NCBI GenBank assembly: GCA_964058805.1
Contig: CAXKVV010000023.1
Location: 1 to 46,456 of the forward strand
Source: Schoenoplectus triqueter
Lineage: Eukaryota; Streptophyta; Magnoliopsida; Poales; Cyperaceae
Direction of reading: 5' to 3'
Length of the DNA stretch: 46,456 bases
Program-made: the position numbers and the translations under genes
Shown: positions 11,836-25,900 of the stretch, one piece after another
How positions within the stretch are numbered: the stretch's first letter is position 1
How the letters are laid out: each line of letters begins with the position of its first letter
The notes under the pieces: model-generated
The model's input: only the letters and a program-made list of their open reading frames with translations
Database searches by the model: none
What the model was told of the DNA's origin: nothing

Positions 11836-12771
11836 CATTTTCGACGGTTCCGAGGGCGTCGGGTCCCGGTTTCATGTTTCGCGCCCCCGGACTCGTTTTT
11901 GACGGTACCGGGGGCGTCAGGTCCCATTTTCATGTTTTGCGCGCCCGCACTCATTTTCGGCGGTACCGAGGGCGTCCGGTTCCGTTTTCATGTATTGCGT
12001 GCCCGGACTCGTTATCGGCGGTACCAAGTGCGTCGCGTCCCGTTTTCCTGTTTTGCGCTCCCGAACTCGTTTTCGGCGGTACCGAGGGCCTCGGGTCCCG
12101 TTTTCACGATTTGCGCGTTCGGACTCGTTTTCGACGGTACCGAGGCCGTCGGGTCCCGTTTTCATGTTTTGCGCGCCCGGACTCGTTTTCGACGGTAGCG
12201 ATGGCGTCGTGTCTCGTTTTTCTTATTTTGGGCGCCCGGACACGTTTTCGGCCCTACCGAGGGTGTCGGATCCCGTTTTTATGTTTTGCGCGCCCGGACT
12301 CATTTTCGACGGTATCGAGGGCGTCGTGTCTCGTTTTCATGTTTTGGGCGCCCTGACACGTTTTCGGCGGTACCGAGGGCGTCTTGTCCCATTTTCATGT
12401 TTTGCGCTCCCGGACACGTTTTCGGCGGTACCGAGGGCGTCAGGTCCCGTTTTCATGTCTTGCGCGCCCCGACTCGTTTTCGGCGGTACCAAGGGCGTCC
12501 GGTCCCTTTTTCATGTTTTGCGTGCCCGGACTCGTTTTCGGCGGTACCGAGGGCGTCGGGTCCCGTTTTCACGTTTTGCGCGCCCGGACTCGTTTTCGAC
12601 GGTACCGAGGGCGTCGGGTCCTGTTTTCATGTTTTACGCGCCCGGTACCGGTATCGGCTGTACCGACGGCGTCGGTTCGCGTTTTCATGTTTTGCGCGCC
12701 CGGACTCGTTTTCGGCGGTACCGAGGTCGTCGGGTCCCGTTTTCATGTTTTGCGCGCCCGGACTCGTTTTC

Positions 12772-12855
12772 GGCGGTCCCGTTTTCAAGTTTTGCGCCCC
12801 CGGACTCATTTTCGGCGGTCCCGTTTTCATGTTTTGCGCGCCCGGACTCGTTTTC
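12772..12855. repeat. Two shortened 42-bp satellite units
   Basis: Two consecutive units have spacing 42 instead of 58 bp (unit starts 12772, 12814, 12856). Both lack the same 16 bp, the segment normally holding TACCGAGGGCGTCGGG. This fits one deletion followed by local duplication. Confidence 0.9.
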
Positions 12856-15800
12856 GGCGGTACCGGGGGTGTCGGGTCTCGTTTCCATGTTTTGCGTGCC
12901 CGAACTCGTTTTCGACAGTACCGAGGGCCTCGGGTCCAGTTTTCAAGTTTTGCGCGCGCGGACTCGTTTTCGGCGGTACCGAGGACTTCGGGTCCCGTTT
13001 TCATGTTTTGCACGCCCGGATTCGTTTTCGGCGGTACCGAGGGCGTCGGGTCTCGTTTTCATGTTTTGCGCGCCCGGACTTGTTTTCGGCGGTACCGAGG
13101 GCGTCGGGTCCCGTTTTAAAACTTTGCGCGCCCGGACTCGTTTTCGGTGGTCTCGAGTGCGTCGGGTTCCGTTTTCGGCGGTATCGAGGGCGTCAGGTAT
13201 CGTTTTCATGTTTTGCGCGCGCAGACCAGTTTTCGAAGGTACCGAGGGCGTCGTGTCCCGTTTTCAAGTGTTGGGCGCCCGGACTCGTTTTCGGCGGTAC
13301 TGAGGGCGTCGGGTCCTTTTTTCATGTTCTGCGCTCCCTGACTCGTTTTTGTCGGTAACGAGGGCGTCGGGTCCCGTTTACATGTTTTGCGCGCCCTGAC
13401 TCGTTTTCGACGGTACCGAGGGCGTCGGGTCCCGTTTCCATGTTTTGCGCGCCCGAACTCGTTTTCGACGGTACCGAGGGCCTCGGGTCCAGTTTTCAAG
13501 TTTTTTGCGCCCGGACTCGTTTTCGACGGTATCGAGGACGTCGTGTCTCGTTTTCTTGTTTTGGGCGCCCGGACACGTTTTCGGCCCTACCGAGGGCGTC
13601 GGGTCCCGTTTTCAAGTTTTGCGCGCCCCGACTCGTTTTCGACGGTACCGAGGGCGTCGCGTCCCGTTTTCATGTTTTGCTCTCCCGGACTCGTTTTCGG
13701 CGGTACCGAGGGCGTCGGGTCCCGTTTTCAAGTTTTGCGTGCTCGGACTCGTTTTCGGAGGTACCGAGGGCGTCGGGTCCCGTTTTCATGTTTTGCGTGC
13801 CCGGACTCGTTATCGGCGGTACCGAGTGCGTCGGGTACCATTTTCATGTTTTGCGCGCCCCGACTCGTTTTCGGCGGTACCGAGGGCGTCGGGTCCCGTT
13901 TTCATGTTTTGCACGCCCGGACTCGTTATCGGCGGTACCGAGTGCGTCGCGTCCCGTTTTCATGTTTTGCGCTCCCGGACACGTTTTCGACGGTACCGAG
14001 GGCGTCGGGTCCCGTTTTCAAGTTTTGCGCTCCCGGACTCGTTTTCGAAGGTACCGAGGGCGTCGTGTCTCGTTTTCTTGTTTTGCGCGTCCGGACTCAT
14101 TTTCGGCGGTACCCAGGGCGTCGAGTCCCGTTTTCATGTTTTGCGCGCCCGGACTCGTTTTCGACGGTACCGAGGGTCTCGGGTCCCGTTTTCAAGTTTT
14201 CGCACTCCCGGACTCGTTTTCGACGGTAGCGAGAGCGTCGGGTCCCATTTTCATGTTTTGCGCGCCCGGACTCATTATCGGCGGTACCGAGTGCGTCGCG
14301 TCCCGTTTTCCTGTTTTGCGCTCCCAGACTCGTTTTCGGAGGTACCGAGGGCGTCGGGTCCCGTTTTCACGATTTGCGCGTCCAGACTCGTTTTCGACGG
14401 TACCGAGGCCGTCTGGTCCCTTTTCATGTTTTGCGCGCCCGGACTCATTTTCGGCGGTACCGAGGGTGTCAGGTCCCGTTTTCATGTTTTGCGCGCCCGA
14501 ACTCGTTTTCGGCGGTGCCGAGGGCGTCGGGTATATTTTTCATGTTTTGCGCGCCCGGACTCGTTTTCGGCGGTACCGAGGGCGTCCGGTCCCTTTTTCA
14601 TGTTTTGCGCGCCCGGACACGTTTTCGGCGGTACCGAGGGCGTCGGGTCCCGTTTTCATGTTTTGCACGCACAGACTAGTTTTCAGAGGTACCGAGAGCG
14701 TAGGGTCTCGTTTTCAAGCTTTGCGCGCCCGAACTCGTTTTCGGCGGTACCGAGGGCGTCTTGTCCCATTTTCATGTTTTGCGCTCCCGGACACGTTTTC
14801 GGCGGTATCGAGGGCGTCGGGTCCCGTTTTCATGTCTTGCGCGCCCCGACTCGTTTTCGGCTGTACCGCAAGCGTCAGGTCCCGTTTTCATGTTTTGCAC
14901 GCCCGGACTCGTTATCAGCGGTACCGGGTGCGTCGCGTCCCGTTTTCATGTTTTGCGCGCCCGTATTCGTTTTCGGCAGTACCGAGAACCTCTGGTCCCG
15001 TTTTCAAGATTTGCGCGCTCAGACTCATTTTCGGCGGTACCGAGGGCCTCGGGTCCCGTTTACATGTTTTGCGCACCCGGACTCGTTTTCGACGGTACCG
15101 AGGGCCTCGGGTCCCGTTTTCAAGGTTTGCGCGCCCCCACTCGTTTTCGGCGGTGCCGAGGGCGTCGGGTATCTTTTTCATGTTTTGCGCGCCCGGACTC
15201 GTTTTCGGCGGTCCCGAGGGCGTCGGGTCCCGTTTTCATGTCTTGCGCGCCCCGACTCATTTTCGGCTGTACCGAGGGCGTCCGGTCCCTTTTTCTTGTT
15301 TTGCGCGCCCGGACTCGTTTTCGGCGGTACCGAGGGCGTCTTGTCCCATTTTCATGTTTTGCGCTCCTGGACACGTTTTCGGCAGTACCGAGGGACTCGT
15401 GTCCCGTTTTTCAGGATTTGCACGCACGACCTTGTTTTCGACGGTACCGAGGGCCTCGGGTCCCGTTTTCAAGATTTGCGCGCCCGAACTCATTTTCGGC
15501 CGTACCGAGGGCGTCGCGTCCCGTTTTAATGTTTTGCGCGCCCGGACTTATTTTCGGCGGTACCGAGGGCGTCGGGTCCCGTTTACATGTTTTGCGCGCC
15601 CGGACTCATTTTCAGGGGTACCGAGGGCGTCGGTCCCGTTTTCATGTTTTGCGCGCCCGGACTCGTTTTCGGCGGTACCAAGGGCGTCGCGTCCCGTTTT
15701 CATGTTTTGCGCGCCCGGACTCGTTTTCGACGGTACCGAGGGCGTCGGGTCTCGTTTTGCGCGGCCGGACTCATTTTCGGCCGTACCGAGGGCGTCGGGT

Positions 15801-16450
15801 CCCGTTTTCGATGTTTTGCGCGCCCGGACTCGTTTTCGACGGTACCGAGGGCGTCGGGTCCCATTTTCATGTTTTGCGCGCCCGGACTCGTTTTCGGCGG
15901 TACCAAGGGCCTCGGGACCCGTTTTCAAGATTTGCGCGCCCCCACTAGTTATCGGCGGTACCGAGGGCGTCGGGTATCTTTTATATGTTTTGCGCGCCCC
16001 CACTCGTTTTCGGCGGTACCGAGGGCGTCAAGTCCCGTTTTCAAGATTTGCGCGCCCGGACTCGTTTTCGACGGTACCGAGGGCGTCGGGTCCCGTTTTC
16101 ATGTTTTGCGCGGCCGGACACGTTTTCGGCTGTACCGAGGGCGTCGGGTCTTGTTTTCATGTTTTGCGCGCTCGGACTCGTTTTCGGCAGTACCGAGGAC
16201 TTTGGGTCCCGTTTCCATGTTTTGCGCGCCCCGTCTCGTTTTCGGCGGTACCGAGGGCGTCGGGTCCCGTTTTCATGTTTTGCGCGCCCCGACTCGTTTT
16301 CGGCGGTATCGAGGGCGTCGGGTCCCGTTTTCATGTTTTGCGCGCCCGCACTCGTTTTCGACGGTACCGAGGGCCTCGGTCTCGTTTTCAAGATTTGCGC
16401 GCCCGGACTCATTTTCGGCGGTACCGAAGGCGTCGGGTCCCATATTCATG

Positions 16451-19400
16451 TTTTGTGCGCCCGGACTCCATTTCGGCGGTACCGAGGGCGTCGGGTCCCG
16501 TTTTCATGTTTTGCGCGCCCGGACTCCTTTTCGGCGGTACCGAGGGCGTCGTGTCCCGTTTTCATGTTTTGCGCGCCCGGACTCGTTTTCGGCGGTACCG
16601 AGGGCGTCGGGTATCGTTTTCATGTTTTGCGCGCCCGGACTCGTTTTCGGCGGTACCGAGGGCGTCGGGTCCCGTTTCCATGTTTTGCGCGCCCCGACTC
16701 GTTTTCGGCAGTACCGAGGGCGTCGGGTATCTTTTCATGTTTTGCGCGCCCGGACTCGTTTTCGGCGGTACCGAGGGCGTCGGGTCCCGTCTCCATGTTT
16801 TGCGCGCCCCGTCTCGTTTTCGGCGGTACCGAAGGCGTCGGGACCCGTTTTCAAGTTTTGCGCGCTCGGACTCGTTTTCAGCGGTACCGAGGGCCTCTGG
16901 TCCCGTTTTCAAGATTTGAGCGCTCGGACTCATTTTCAACGGTACCGAGGGCGTCGGGTCCCGTTGTCATGTTTTGCGCGCCCCGACTCATTTTCGGCAG
17001 TACCGAGGGCGTCGGGTCCCACTTTCATGTTTTGCGCGCCCGGACTCGTTTTCGACGATACCGAGGGCCTCGGGTCCCGTTTTCATGTCTTGCGCGCCCC
17101 GACTCGTTTTCGGCGGTACCGAGGGCGTCCGGTCCCTTTTTCATGTTTTGCGCTCCCGGACACGTTTTCGGCGGTACCGAGGGAGTCGGGTTCCGTTTTC
17201 ATGTTTTGCGCGCCCCGACTCATTTTCGGCGGTACCGAGGGCGTCGTGTCCCGTTTTCATGTTTTGCGCGCCCGGACTCGTTATTGGCGGTACCGAGTAC
17301 GTCGCGTCCCGTTTTCATGCTTTGCGCGCCCGGACTCGTTTTCGGCGGTACCGAGGGCCTCGGGTCCCGTTTTCAAGATTTGTGCGCTCGGACTCATTTT
17401 CGGCGGTACCGAGGGCGTCGGGTCCCGTTTTTATGTTAAGCGCGCCCGGACTCATTTTCGACGGTACCGAGGGCCTCTGGTCCCGTTTTCAAGTTTTGCG
17501 CGCCCGGACTCGTTTTCGGCGGTACCGAGGGCGTCGGGTCCCGTTTCCATGTTTTGCACGCCCCAACTCTTTTTCGGCGGTACCGAGGGCGTCGGGTCCC
17601 GTTTTCGAGTTTTGCGCCCCCGGACTCGTTTTCGGCGGTACCGAGGGCGTCGGGTCCCGTTTCCATGTTTTGCGCGCCCGGACTCGTTTTCGGCGGCACC
17701 GAGGGAGTCGGGTCTCGTTTTCATGTTTTACGCGCCCGGACTCGTTTTCGGCGGTATCGAGGGCCTCGGGTCCCGTTTTCAAGTTTTGCGCGCCCGGACT
17801 CGTTTTCGGCGGTACCGATGACGTCGGGTCCCGTTTCCATGTTTTGCATGCCCCGACTCGTTTTCGGCGATACCGTGGGCGTCGGGTCCCGTTTTCATGT
17901 TTTGCGCGACCGGACTCGTTTTCGGCGGTACCGAGGGCGTCTGGATTCGTTTTCGGCGCTACCGAGGGTCTCGGGTCCCGTTTTCAAGATTTGCGCGCTC
18001 GGACTCATTTTCGGCGGTACCGAGGGCGTCGGGTCCCGTTTTTATGTTTTGCGTCCGGACTCATTTTCTGCGGAACCGAGGGCGTCGGGTCCCGTTTTCA
18101 TGTTTTGCGCGCCCGGATTTGTTTTCGGCGGTACCGGGGGCGTCGGGACCCGTTTTCAAGATTTGCGCGCCCGGACTCGTTTTCGACGGTACCGAGGGCG
18201 TCGGGTCCCGTTTTGATGTTTTGCGCGCCCGGTACCGTCAGGTCCCGTTTTCATGTTTTGCGCGCCCGGACTAATTTTCGGCGGTGCCGAGGGCGTCGGG
18301 TATCTTTTTCATGTTTTGCGCGCCCGGACTCGTTTTCGGCGGTACCGAGGGCATCCGGTCCCTTTTTAATGTTTTGCGCGCCCGGACTCTTTTTCGGCGG
18401 TACCGAGGGCGTCTTGTCCCATTTTCATGTTTTGCGCTCCCGGACTCATTTTCGGCTGTACCGAGGGCGTCGGGTCCCGTTTTCTTGTTTTGGCCGCCCG
18501 GACTCATTTTCGGCGGTACCGAGGGCGTCGGGTCCCGTTTTCATGTTTTGCGCCCGGACTAGTTTTCGGCGGTACCGAGGGCGTCGGGTCCCGTTTTCAT
18601 GTCTTGCGCGCCGCGACTTGTTTTCGGCGGTACCGAGGGCGTCGGGTCCCGTTTTCATGTTTTGCGCGCACAAACTAGTTTTCGGAGGTACCGAGAGCGT
18701 ACCGAGGGCGTCGGGTCCGATTTCCATGTTTTGCACGCCCCGACTCGTTTTCGGCGGTACCGAGGGAGTCGGGTCCGGTTTTCATGTTTTGTGCACAGAC
18801 TAGTTTTCGGAGATACCAAGAGCGTAGGGTCTCGTTTTCATGTTTTGCGCGCCCGGACTCGTTTTCGGCGGTACCGAGGGCCTTGGGTCCCGTTTTCAAG
18901 ATTTGCGCGCCCGGACTCATTTCGGCGGTACCAAGGGCGTGGGGTCCCGTTTTCAAGATTTGCGCGCCCGGACTCATTTCGGCGGTACCGAGGGCGTCGG
19001 GTCTCGTTTTCATGTTTTGCGCGTCGGGACTCATTTTCGGCGGTACCGAGGGCGTCGGGTCCCGTTTTCATGTTTTGCGGGCCCGGACTCATTTTCGGCG
19101 GTACCGAGGGCGTCGGGTCCCGTTTTCATGTTTTGCGCGCCCGGACTCGTTTTCGGCGGTACCGAGGGCATCGGGTCCCGTTGTCATGTTTTGCGCGCCC
19201 GGACTCGTTTTCGGTACCGAGGGCGTCGGGTCCCGTTTCCATGTTTTGCGCGCCCGGACTCATTTTCGGCGGTGCCGAGGGCGTCGGGTCCCGTTTCCAT
19301 GTTTTGCACGCCCCGACTCGTTTTCGGCGGTACCGAGGGCGTCGGGTATCTTTTTCATGTTTTGCGCGCCCGGACTCATTTTCGGCGGTACCGAGGGCGC

Positions 19401-19475
19401 CGGGTCCCGTTTTCATGTCTTGCGCGCCCCGACTCATTTTCGGCGGTACCGAGGGCGTGCGGTCCCTTTTTCATG
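16451..19475. repeat. Higher-order block A of the satellite (about 3.0 kb)
   Basis: This block of about 52 variant 58-bp units reappears 3025 bp downstream as the first part of block B, with the same order of unit variants and only scattered single differences. Translated stretches of about 609 residues from A and B differ at only a handful of positions. A rare ACTCCATTTCGG variant marks the first unit of both. Confidence 0.9.
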
Positions 19476-22400
19476 TTTTGTGCGCCCGGACTCCATTTCG
19501 GCGGTACCGAGGGCGTCGGGTCCCGTTTTCATGTTTTGCGCGCCCGGACTCCTTTTCGGCGGTACCGAGGGCGTCGTGTCCCGTTTTCATGTTTTGCGCG
19601 CCCGGACTCGTTTTCGGCGGTACCGAGGGCGTCGGGTATCGTTTTCATGTTTTGCGCGCCCGGACTCGTTTTCGGCGGTACCGAGGGCGTCGGGTCCCGT
19701 TTCCATGTTTTGCGCGCCCCGACTCGTTTTCGGCAGTACCGAGGGCGTCGGGTATCTTTTCATGTTTTGCGCGCCCGGACTCGTTTTCGGCAGTACCGAG
19801 GGCGTCGGGTCCCGTCTCCATGTTTTGCGCGCCCCGTCTCGTTTTCGGCGGTACCGAAGGCGTCGGGACCCGTTTTCAAGTTTTGCGCGCTCGGACTCGT
19901 TTTCAGCGGTACCGAGGGCCTCGGGTCCCGTTTTCAAGATTTGAGCGCTCGGACTCATTTTCAACGGTACCGAGGGCGTCGGGTCCCGTTGTCATGTTTT
20001 GCGCGCCCCGACTCATTTTCGGCAGTACCGAGGGCGTCGGGTCCCACTTTCATGTTTTGCGCGCCCGGACTCGTTTTCGACGATACCGAGGGCCTCGGGT
20101 CCCGTTTTCATGTCTTGCGCGCCCCGACTCGTTTTCGGCGGTACCGAGGGCGTCCGGTCCCTTTTTCATGTTTTGCGCTCCCGGACACGTTTTCGGCGGT
20201 ACCGAGGGAGTCGGGTTCCGTTTTCATGTTTTGCGCGCCCCGACTCATTTTCGGCGGTACCGAGGGCGTCGTGTCCCGTTTTCATGTTTTGCGCGCCCGG
20301 ACTCGTTATTGGCGGTACCGAGTACGTCGCGTCCCGTTTTCATGCTTTGCGCGCCCGGACTCGTTTTCGGCGGTACCGAGGGCCTCGGGTCCCGTTTTCA
20401 AGATTTGTGCGCTCGGACTCATTTTCGGCGGTACCGAGGGCGTCGGGTCCCGTTTTTATGTTATGCGCGACCGGACTCATTTTCGACGGTACCGAGGGCC
20501 TCTGGTCCCGTTTTCAAGTTTTGCGCGCCCGGACTCGTTTTCGGCGGTACCGAGGGCGTCGGGTCCCGTTTCCATGTTTTGCACGCCCCAACTCTTTTTC
20601 GGCGGTACCGAGGGCGTCGGGTCCCGTTTTCGAGTTTTGCGCCCCCGGACTCGTTTTCGGCGGTACCGAGGGCGTCGGGTCCCGTTTCCATGTTTTGCGC
20701 GCCCGGACTCATTTTCGGCGGCACCGAGGGAGTCGGGTCTCGTTTTCATGTTTTACGCGCCCGGACTCGTTTTCGGCGGTATCGAGGGCCTCGGGTCCCG
20801 TTTTCAAGTTTTGCGCGCCCGGACTCGTTTTCGGCGGTACCGATGACGTCGGGTCCCGTTTCCATGTTTTGCATGCCCCGACTCGTTTTCGGCGGTACCG
20901 TGGGCGTCGGGTCCCGTTTTCATGTTTTGCGCGACCGGACTCGTTTTCGGCGGTACCGAGGGCGTCTGGATTCGTTTTCGGCGCTACCGAGGGCCTCGGG
21001 TCCCGTTTTCAAGATTTGCGAGCTCGGACTCATTTTCGGCGGTACCGAGGGCGTCGGGTCCCGTTTTTATGTTTTGCGTCCGGACTCATTTTCTGCGGAA
21101 CCGAGGGCGTCGGGTCCCGTTTTCATGTTTTGCGCGCCCGGATTTGTTTTCGACGGTACCGGGGGCGTCGGGACCCGTTTTCAAGATTTGCGCGCCCGGA
21201 CTCGTTTTCGACGGTACCGAGGGCGTCGGGTCCCGTTTTCATGTTTTGCGCGCCCGGTACCGTCAGGTCCCGTTTTCATGTTTTGCGCGCCCGGACTAAT
21301 TTTCGGCGGTGCCGAGGGCGTCGGGTATCTTTTTCATGTTTTGCGCGCCCGGACTCGTTTTCGGCGGTACCGAGGGCATCCGGTCCCTTTTTAATGTTTT
21401 GCGCGCCCGGACTCTTTTTCGGCGGTACCGAGGGCGTCTTGTCCCATTTTCATGTTTTGCGCTCCCGGACTCATTTTCGGCTGTACCGAGGGCGTCGGGT
21501 CCCGTTTTCTTGTTTTGGCCGCCCGGACTCATTTTCGGCGGTACCGAGGGCGTCGGGTCCCGTTTTCATGTTTTGCGCCCGGACTAGTTTTCGGCGGTAC
21601 CGAGGGCGTCGGGTCCCGTTTTCATGTCTTGCGCGCCGCGACTTGTTTTCGGCGGTACCGAGGGCGTCGGGTCCCGTTTTCATGTTTTGCGCGCACAAAC
21701 TAGTTTTCGGAGGTACCGAGAGCGTACCGAGGGCGTCGGGTCCGATTTCCATGTTTTGCACGCCCCGACTCGTTTTCGGTGGTACCGAGGGAGTCGGGTC
21801 CGGTTTTCATGTTTTGTGCACAGACTAGTTTTCGGAGATACCGAGAGCGTAGGGTCTCGTTTTCATGTTTTGCGCGCCCGGACTCGTTTTCGGCGGTACC
21901 GAGGGCCTTGGGTCCCGTTTTCAAGATTTGCGCGCCCGGACTCATTTCGGCGGTACCAAGGGCGTGGGGTCCCGTTTTCAAGATTTGCGCGCCCGGACTC
22001 ATTTCGGCGGTACCGAGGGCGTCGGGTCTCGTTTTCATGTTTTGCGCGTCGGGACTCATTTTCGGCGGTACCGAGGGCGTCGGGTCCCGTTTTCATGTTT
22101 TGCGGGCCCGGACTCATTTTCGGCGGTACCGAGGGCGTCGGGTCCCGTTTTCATGTTTTGCGCGCCCGGACTCGTTTTCGGCGGTACCGAGGGCATCGGG
22201 TCCCGTTTTCATGTTTTGCGCGCCCGGACTCGTTTTCGGTACCGAGGGCGTCGGGTCCCGTTTCCATGTTTTGCGCGCCCGGACTCATTTTCGGCGGTGC
22301 CGAGGGCGTCGGGTCCCGTTTCCATGTTTTGCACGCCCCGACTCGTTTTCGGCGGTACCGAGGGCGTCGGGTATCTTTTTCATGTTTTGCGCGCCCGGAC

Positions 22401-22976
22401 TCGTTTTCGGCGGTACCGAGGGCGCCGGGTCCCGTTTTCATGTCTTGCGCGCCCCGACTCATTTTCGGCGGTACCGAGGGCGTGCGGTCCCTTTTTCATG
22501 TTTTGCGCTCCCGGACACGTTTTCGGCGGTACCGAGGGACTCGGGTCCCGTTTTCAAGATTTGCGCGCCCGGACTCGTTTTCGACGGTACCGAGGGCCTC
22601 GGGTCCCGTTTTCATGTTTTGCGTGCCCGGACTCATTTTCGGCGGTACGGAGGGCGTCGGGTCCCGTTTTCATGTTTTGCGCTCCCGGACTCGTTTTCGG
22701 CGGTACCGAGGGCGTCGGGTCCCGTTTTCATGTTTTGCGTGCCCGGACTCGTTTTCGGCGGAACCGAGGGCATCGGGTCCCGTTTTCATCTTTTGCGCGC
22801 CCGGACTCGTTTTCGGCGGTACCGAGGGCGTCGGGTCCCGTTTCCATGTTTTGCGCGCCCCGACTCGTTATCGGCGGTACCGAGTGCGTCGTGTCCCGTT
22901 TTCATGTTTTGCGCGCCCGGACTCGTTTTCGGCGGTACGGAGTGCGTCGTGTCCCGTTTTGCGTGCCCGGACTCGT
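19476..22976. repeat. Higher-order block B of the satellite
   Basis: 19476-22500 matches block A at offset 3025. From about 19670 onward the sequence matches block C at offset 3307-3308. The last 480 bp (22501-22976) are absent from A but present in C. B is thus linked to both neighbours and shows two rounds of block amplification with different end points. Confidence 0.88.
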
Positions 22977-25900
22977 TTTCGGCGGTACCGAGGGCGTCGG
23001 GTCCCGTTTCCATGTTATGCGCGCCCCGACTCGTTTTCGGCAGTACCGAGGGCGTCGGGTATCTTTTCATGTTTTGCGCGCCCCGGACTCGTTTTCGGCG
23101 GTACCGAGGGCGTCGGGTCCCGTCTCCATGTTTTGCGCGCCCCGTCTCGTTTTCGGCGGTACCGAAGGCGTCGGGACCCGTTTTCAAGTTTTGCGCGCTC
23201 GGACTCGTTTTCAGCGGTACCGAGGGCCTCTGGTCCCGTTTTCAAGATTTGAGCGCTCGGACTCATTTTCAACGGTACCGAGGGCGTCGGGTCCCGTTGT
23301 CATGTTTTGCGCGCCCCGACTCATTTTCGGCAGTACCGAGGGCGTCGGGTCCCACTTTCATGTTTTGCGCGCCCGGACTCGTTTTCGACGATACCGAGGG
23401 CCTCGGGTCCCGTTTTCATGTCTTGCGCGCCCCGACTCGTTTTCGGCGGTACCGAGGGCGTCCGGTCCCTTTTTCATGTTTTGCGCTCCCGGACACGTTT
23501 TCGGCGGTACCGAGGGAGTCGGGTTCCGTTTTCATGTTTTGCGCGCCCCGACTCATTTTCGGCGGTACCGAGGGCGTCGTGTCCCGTTTTCATGTTTTGC
23601 GCGCCCGGACTCGTTATTGGCGGTACCGAGTACGTCGCGTCCCGTTTTCATGCTTTGCGCGCCCGGACTCGTTTTCGGCGGTACCGAGGGCCTCGGGTCC
23701 CGTTTTCAAGATTTGTGCGCTCGGACTCATTTTCGGCGGTACCGAGGGCGTCGGGTCCCGTTTTTATGTTATGCGCGACCGGACTCATTTTCGACGGTAC
23801 CGAGGGCCTCTGGTCCCGTTTTCAAGTTTTGCGCGCCCGGACTCGTTTTCGGCGGTACCGAGGGCGTCGGGTCCCGTTTCCATGTTTTGCACGCCCCAAC
23901 TCTTTTTCGGCGGTACCGAGGGCGTCGGGTCCCGTTTTCGAGTTTTGCGCCCCCGGACTCGTTTTCGGCGGTACCGAGGGCGTCGGGTCCCGTTTCCATG
24001 TTTTGCGCGCCCGGACTCATTTTCGGCGGCACCGAGGGAGTCGGGTCTCGTTTTCATGTTTTACGCGCCCGGACTCGTTTTCGGCGGTATCGAGGGCCTC
24101 GGGTCCCGTTTTCAAGTTTTGCGCGCCCGGACTCGTTTTCGGCGGTACCGATGACGTCGGGTCCCGTTTCCATGTTTTGCATGCCCCGACTCGTTTTCGG
24201 CGGTACCGTGGGCGTCGGGTCCCGTTTTCATGTTTTGCGCGACCGGACTCGTTTTCGGCGGTACCGAGGGCGTCTGGATTCGTTTTCGGCGCTACCGAGG
24301 GCCTCGGGTCCCGTTTTCAAGATTTGCGCGCTCGGACTCATTTTCGGCGGTACCGAGGGCGTCGGGTCCCGTTTTTATGTTTTGCGTCCGGACTCATTTT
24401 CTGCGGAACCGAGGGCGTCGGGTCCCGTTTTCATGTTTTGCGCGCCCGGATTTGTTTTCGGCGGTACCGGGGGCGTCGGGACCCGTTTTCAAGATTTGCG
24501 CGCCCGGACTCGTTTTCGACGGTACCGAGGGCGTCGGGTCCCGTTTTCATGTTTTGCGCGCCCGGTACCGTCAGGTCCCGTTTTCATGTTTTGCGCGCCC
24601 GGACTAATTTTCGGCGGTGCCGAGGGCGTCGGGTATCTTTTTCATGTTTTGCGCGCCCGGACTCGTTTTCGGCGGTACCGAGGGCATCCGGTCCCTTTTT
24701 AATGTTTTGCGCGCCCGGACTCTTTTTCGGCGGTACCGAGGGCGTCTTGTCCCATTTTCATGTTTTGCGCTCCCGGACACATTTTCGGCTGTACCGAGGG
24801 CGTCGGGTCCCGTTTTCTTGTTTTGGCCGCCCGGACTCATTTTCGGCGGTACCGAGGGCGTCGGGTCCCGTTTTCATGTTTTGCGCCCGGACTAGTTTTC
24901 GGCGGTACCGAGGGCGTCGGGTCCCGTTTTCATGTCTTGCGCGCCGCGACTTGTTTTCGGCGGTACCGAGGGCGTCGGGTCCCGTTTTCATGTTTTGCGC
25001 GCACAAACTAGTTTTCGGAGGTACCGAGAGCGTACCGAGGGCGTCGGGTCCGATTTCCATGTTTTGCACGCCCCGACTCGTTTTCGGTGGTACCGAGGGA
25101 GTCGGGTCCGGTTTTCATGTTTTGTGCACAGACTAGTTTTCGGAGATACCGAGAGCGTAGGGTCTCGTTTTCATGTTTTGCGCGCCCGGACTCGTTTTCG
25201 GCGGTACCGAGGGCCTTGGGTCCCGTTTTCAAGATTTGCGCGCCCGGACTCATTTCGGCGGTACCAAGGGCGTGGGGTCCCGTTTTCAAGATTTGCGCGC
25301 CCGGACTCATTTCGGCGGTACCGAGGGCGTCGGGTCTCGTTTTCATGTTTTGCGCGTCGGGACTCATTTTCGGCGGTACCGAGGGCGTCGGGTCCCGTTT
25401 TCATGTTTTGCGGGACCGGACTCATTTTCGGCGGTACCGAGGGCGTCGGGTCCCGTTTTCATGTTTTGCGCGCCCGGACTCGTTTTCGGTACCGAGGGCG
25501 TCGGGTCTCGTTTCCATGTTTTGCGCGCCCGGACTCATTTTCGGCGGTGCCAAGGGCGTCGGGTCCCGTTTCCATGTTTTGCACGCCCCGACTCGTTTTC
25601 GGCGGTACAGAGGGCGTCGGGTATCTTTTTCATGTTTTGCGCGCCCGGACTCGTTTTCGGCGGTACCGAGGGCGCCGGGTCCCGTTTTCATGTCTTGCGC
25701 GCCCCGACTCATTTTCGGCGGTACCGAGGGCGTGCGGTCCCTTTTTCATGTTTTGCGCTCCCGGACACGTTTTCGGCGGTACCGAGGGACTCGGGTCCCG
25801 TTTTCAAGATTTGCGCGCCCGGACTCGTTTTCGACGGTACCGAGGGCCTCGGGTCCCGTTTTCATGTTTTGCGTGCCCGGACTCATTTTCGGCGGTACGG

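Noticed and set aside
13440..25136. Plus-strand open frames of 400-1159 codons in the inverted array
   Set aside because: Same satellite artefact in the opposite orientation; overlapping frames are equally open, which real genes would not be.
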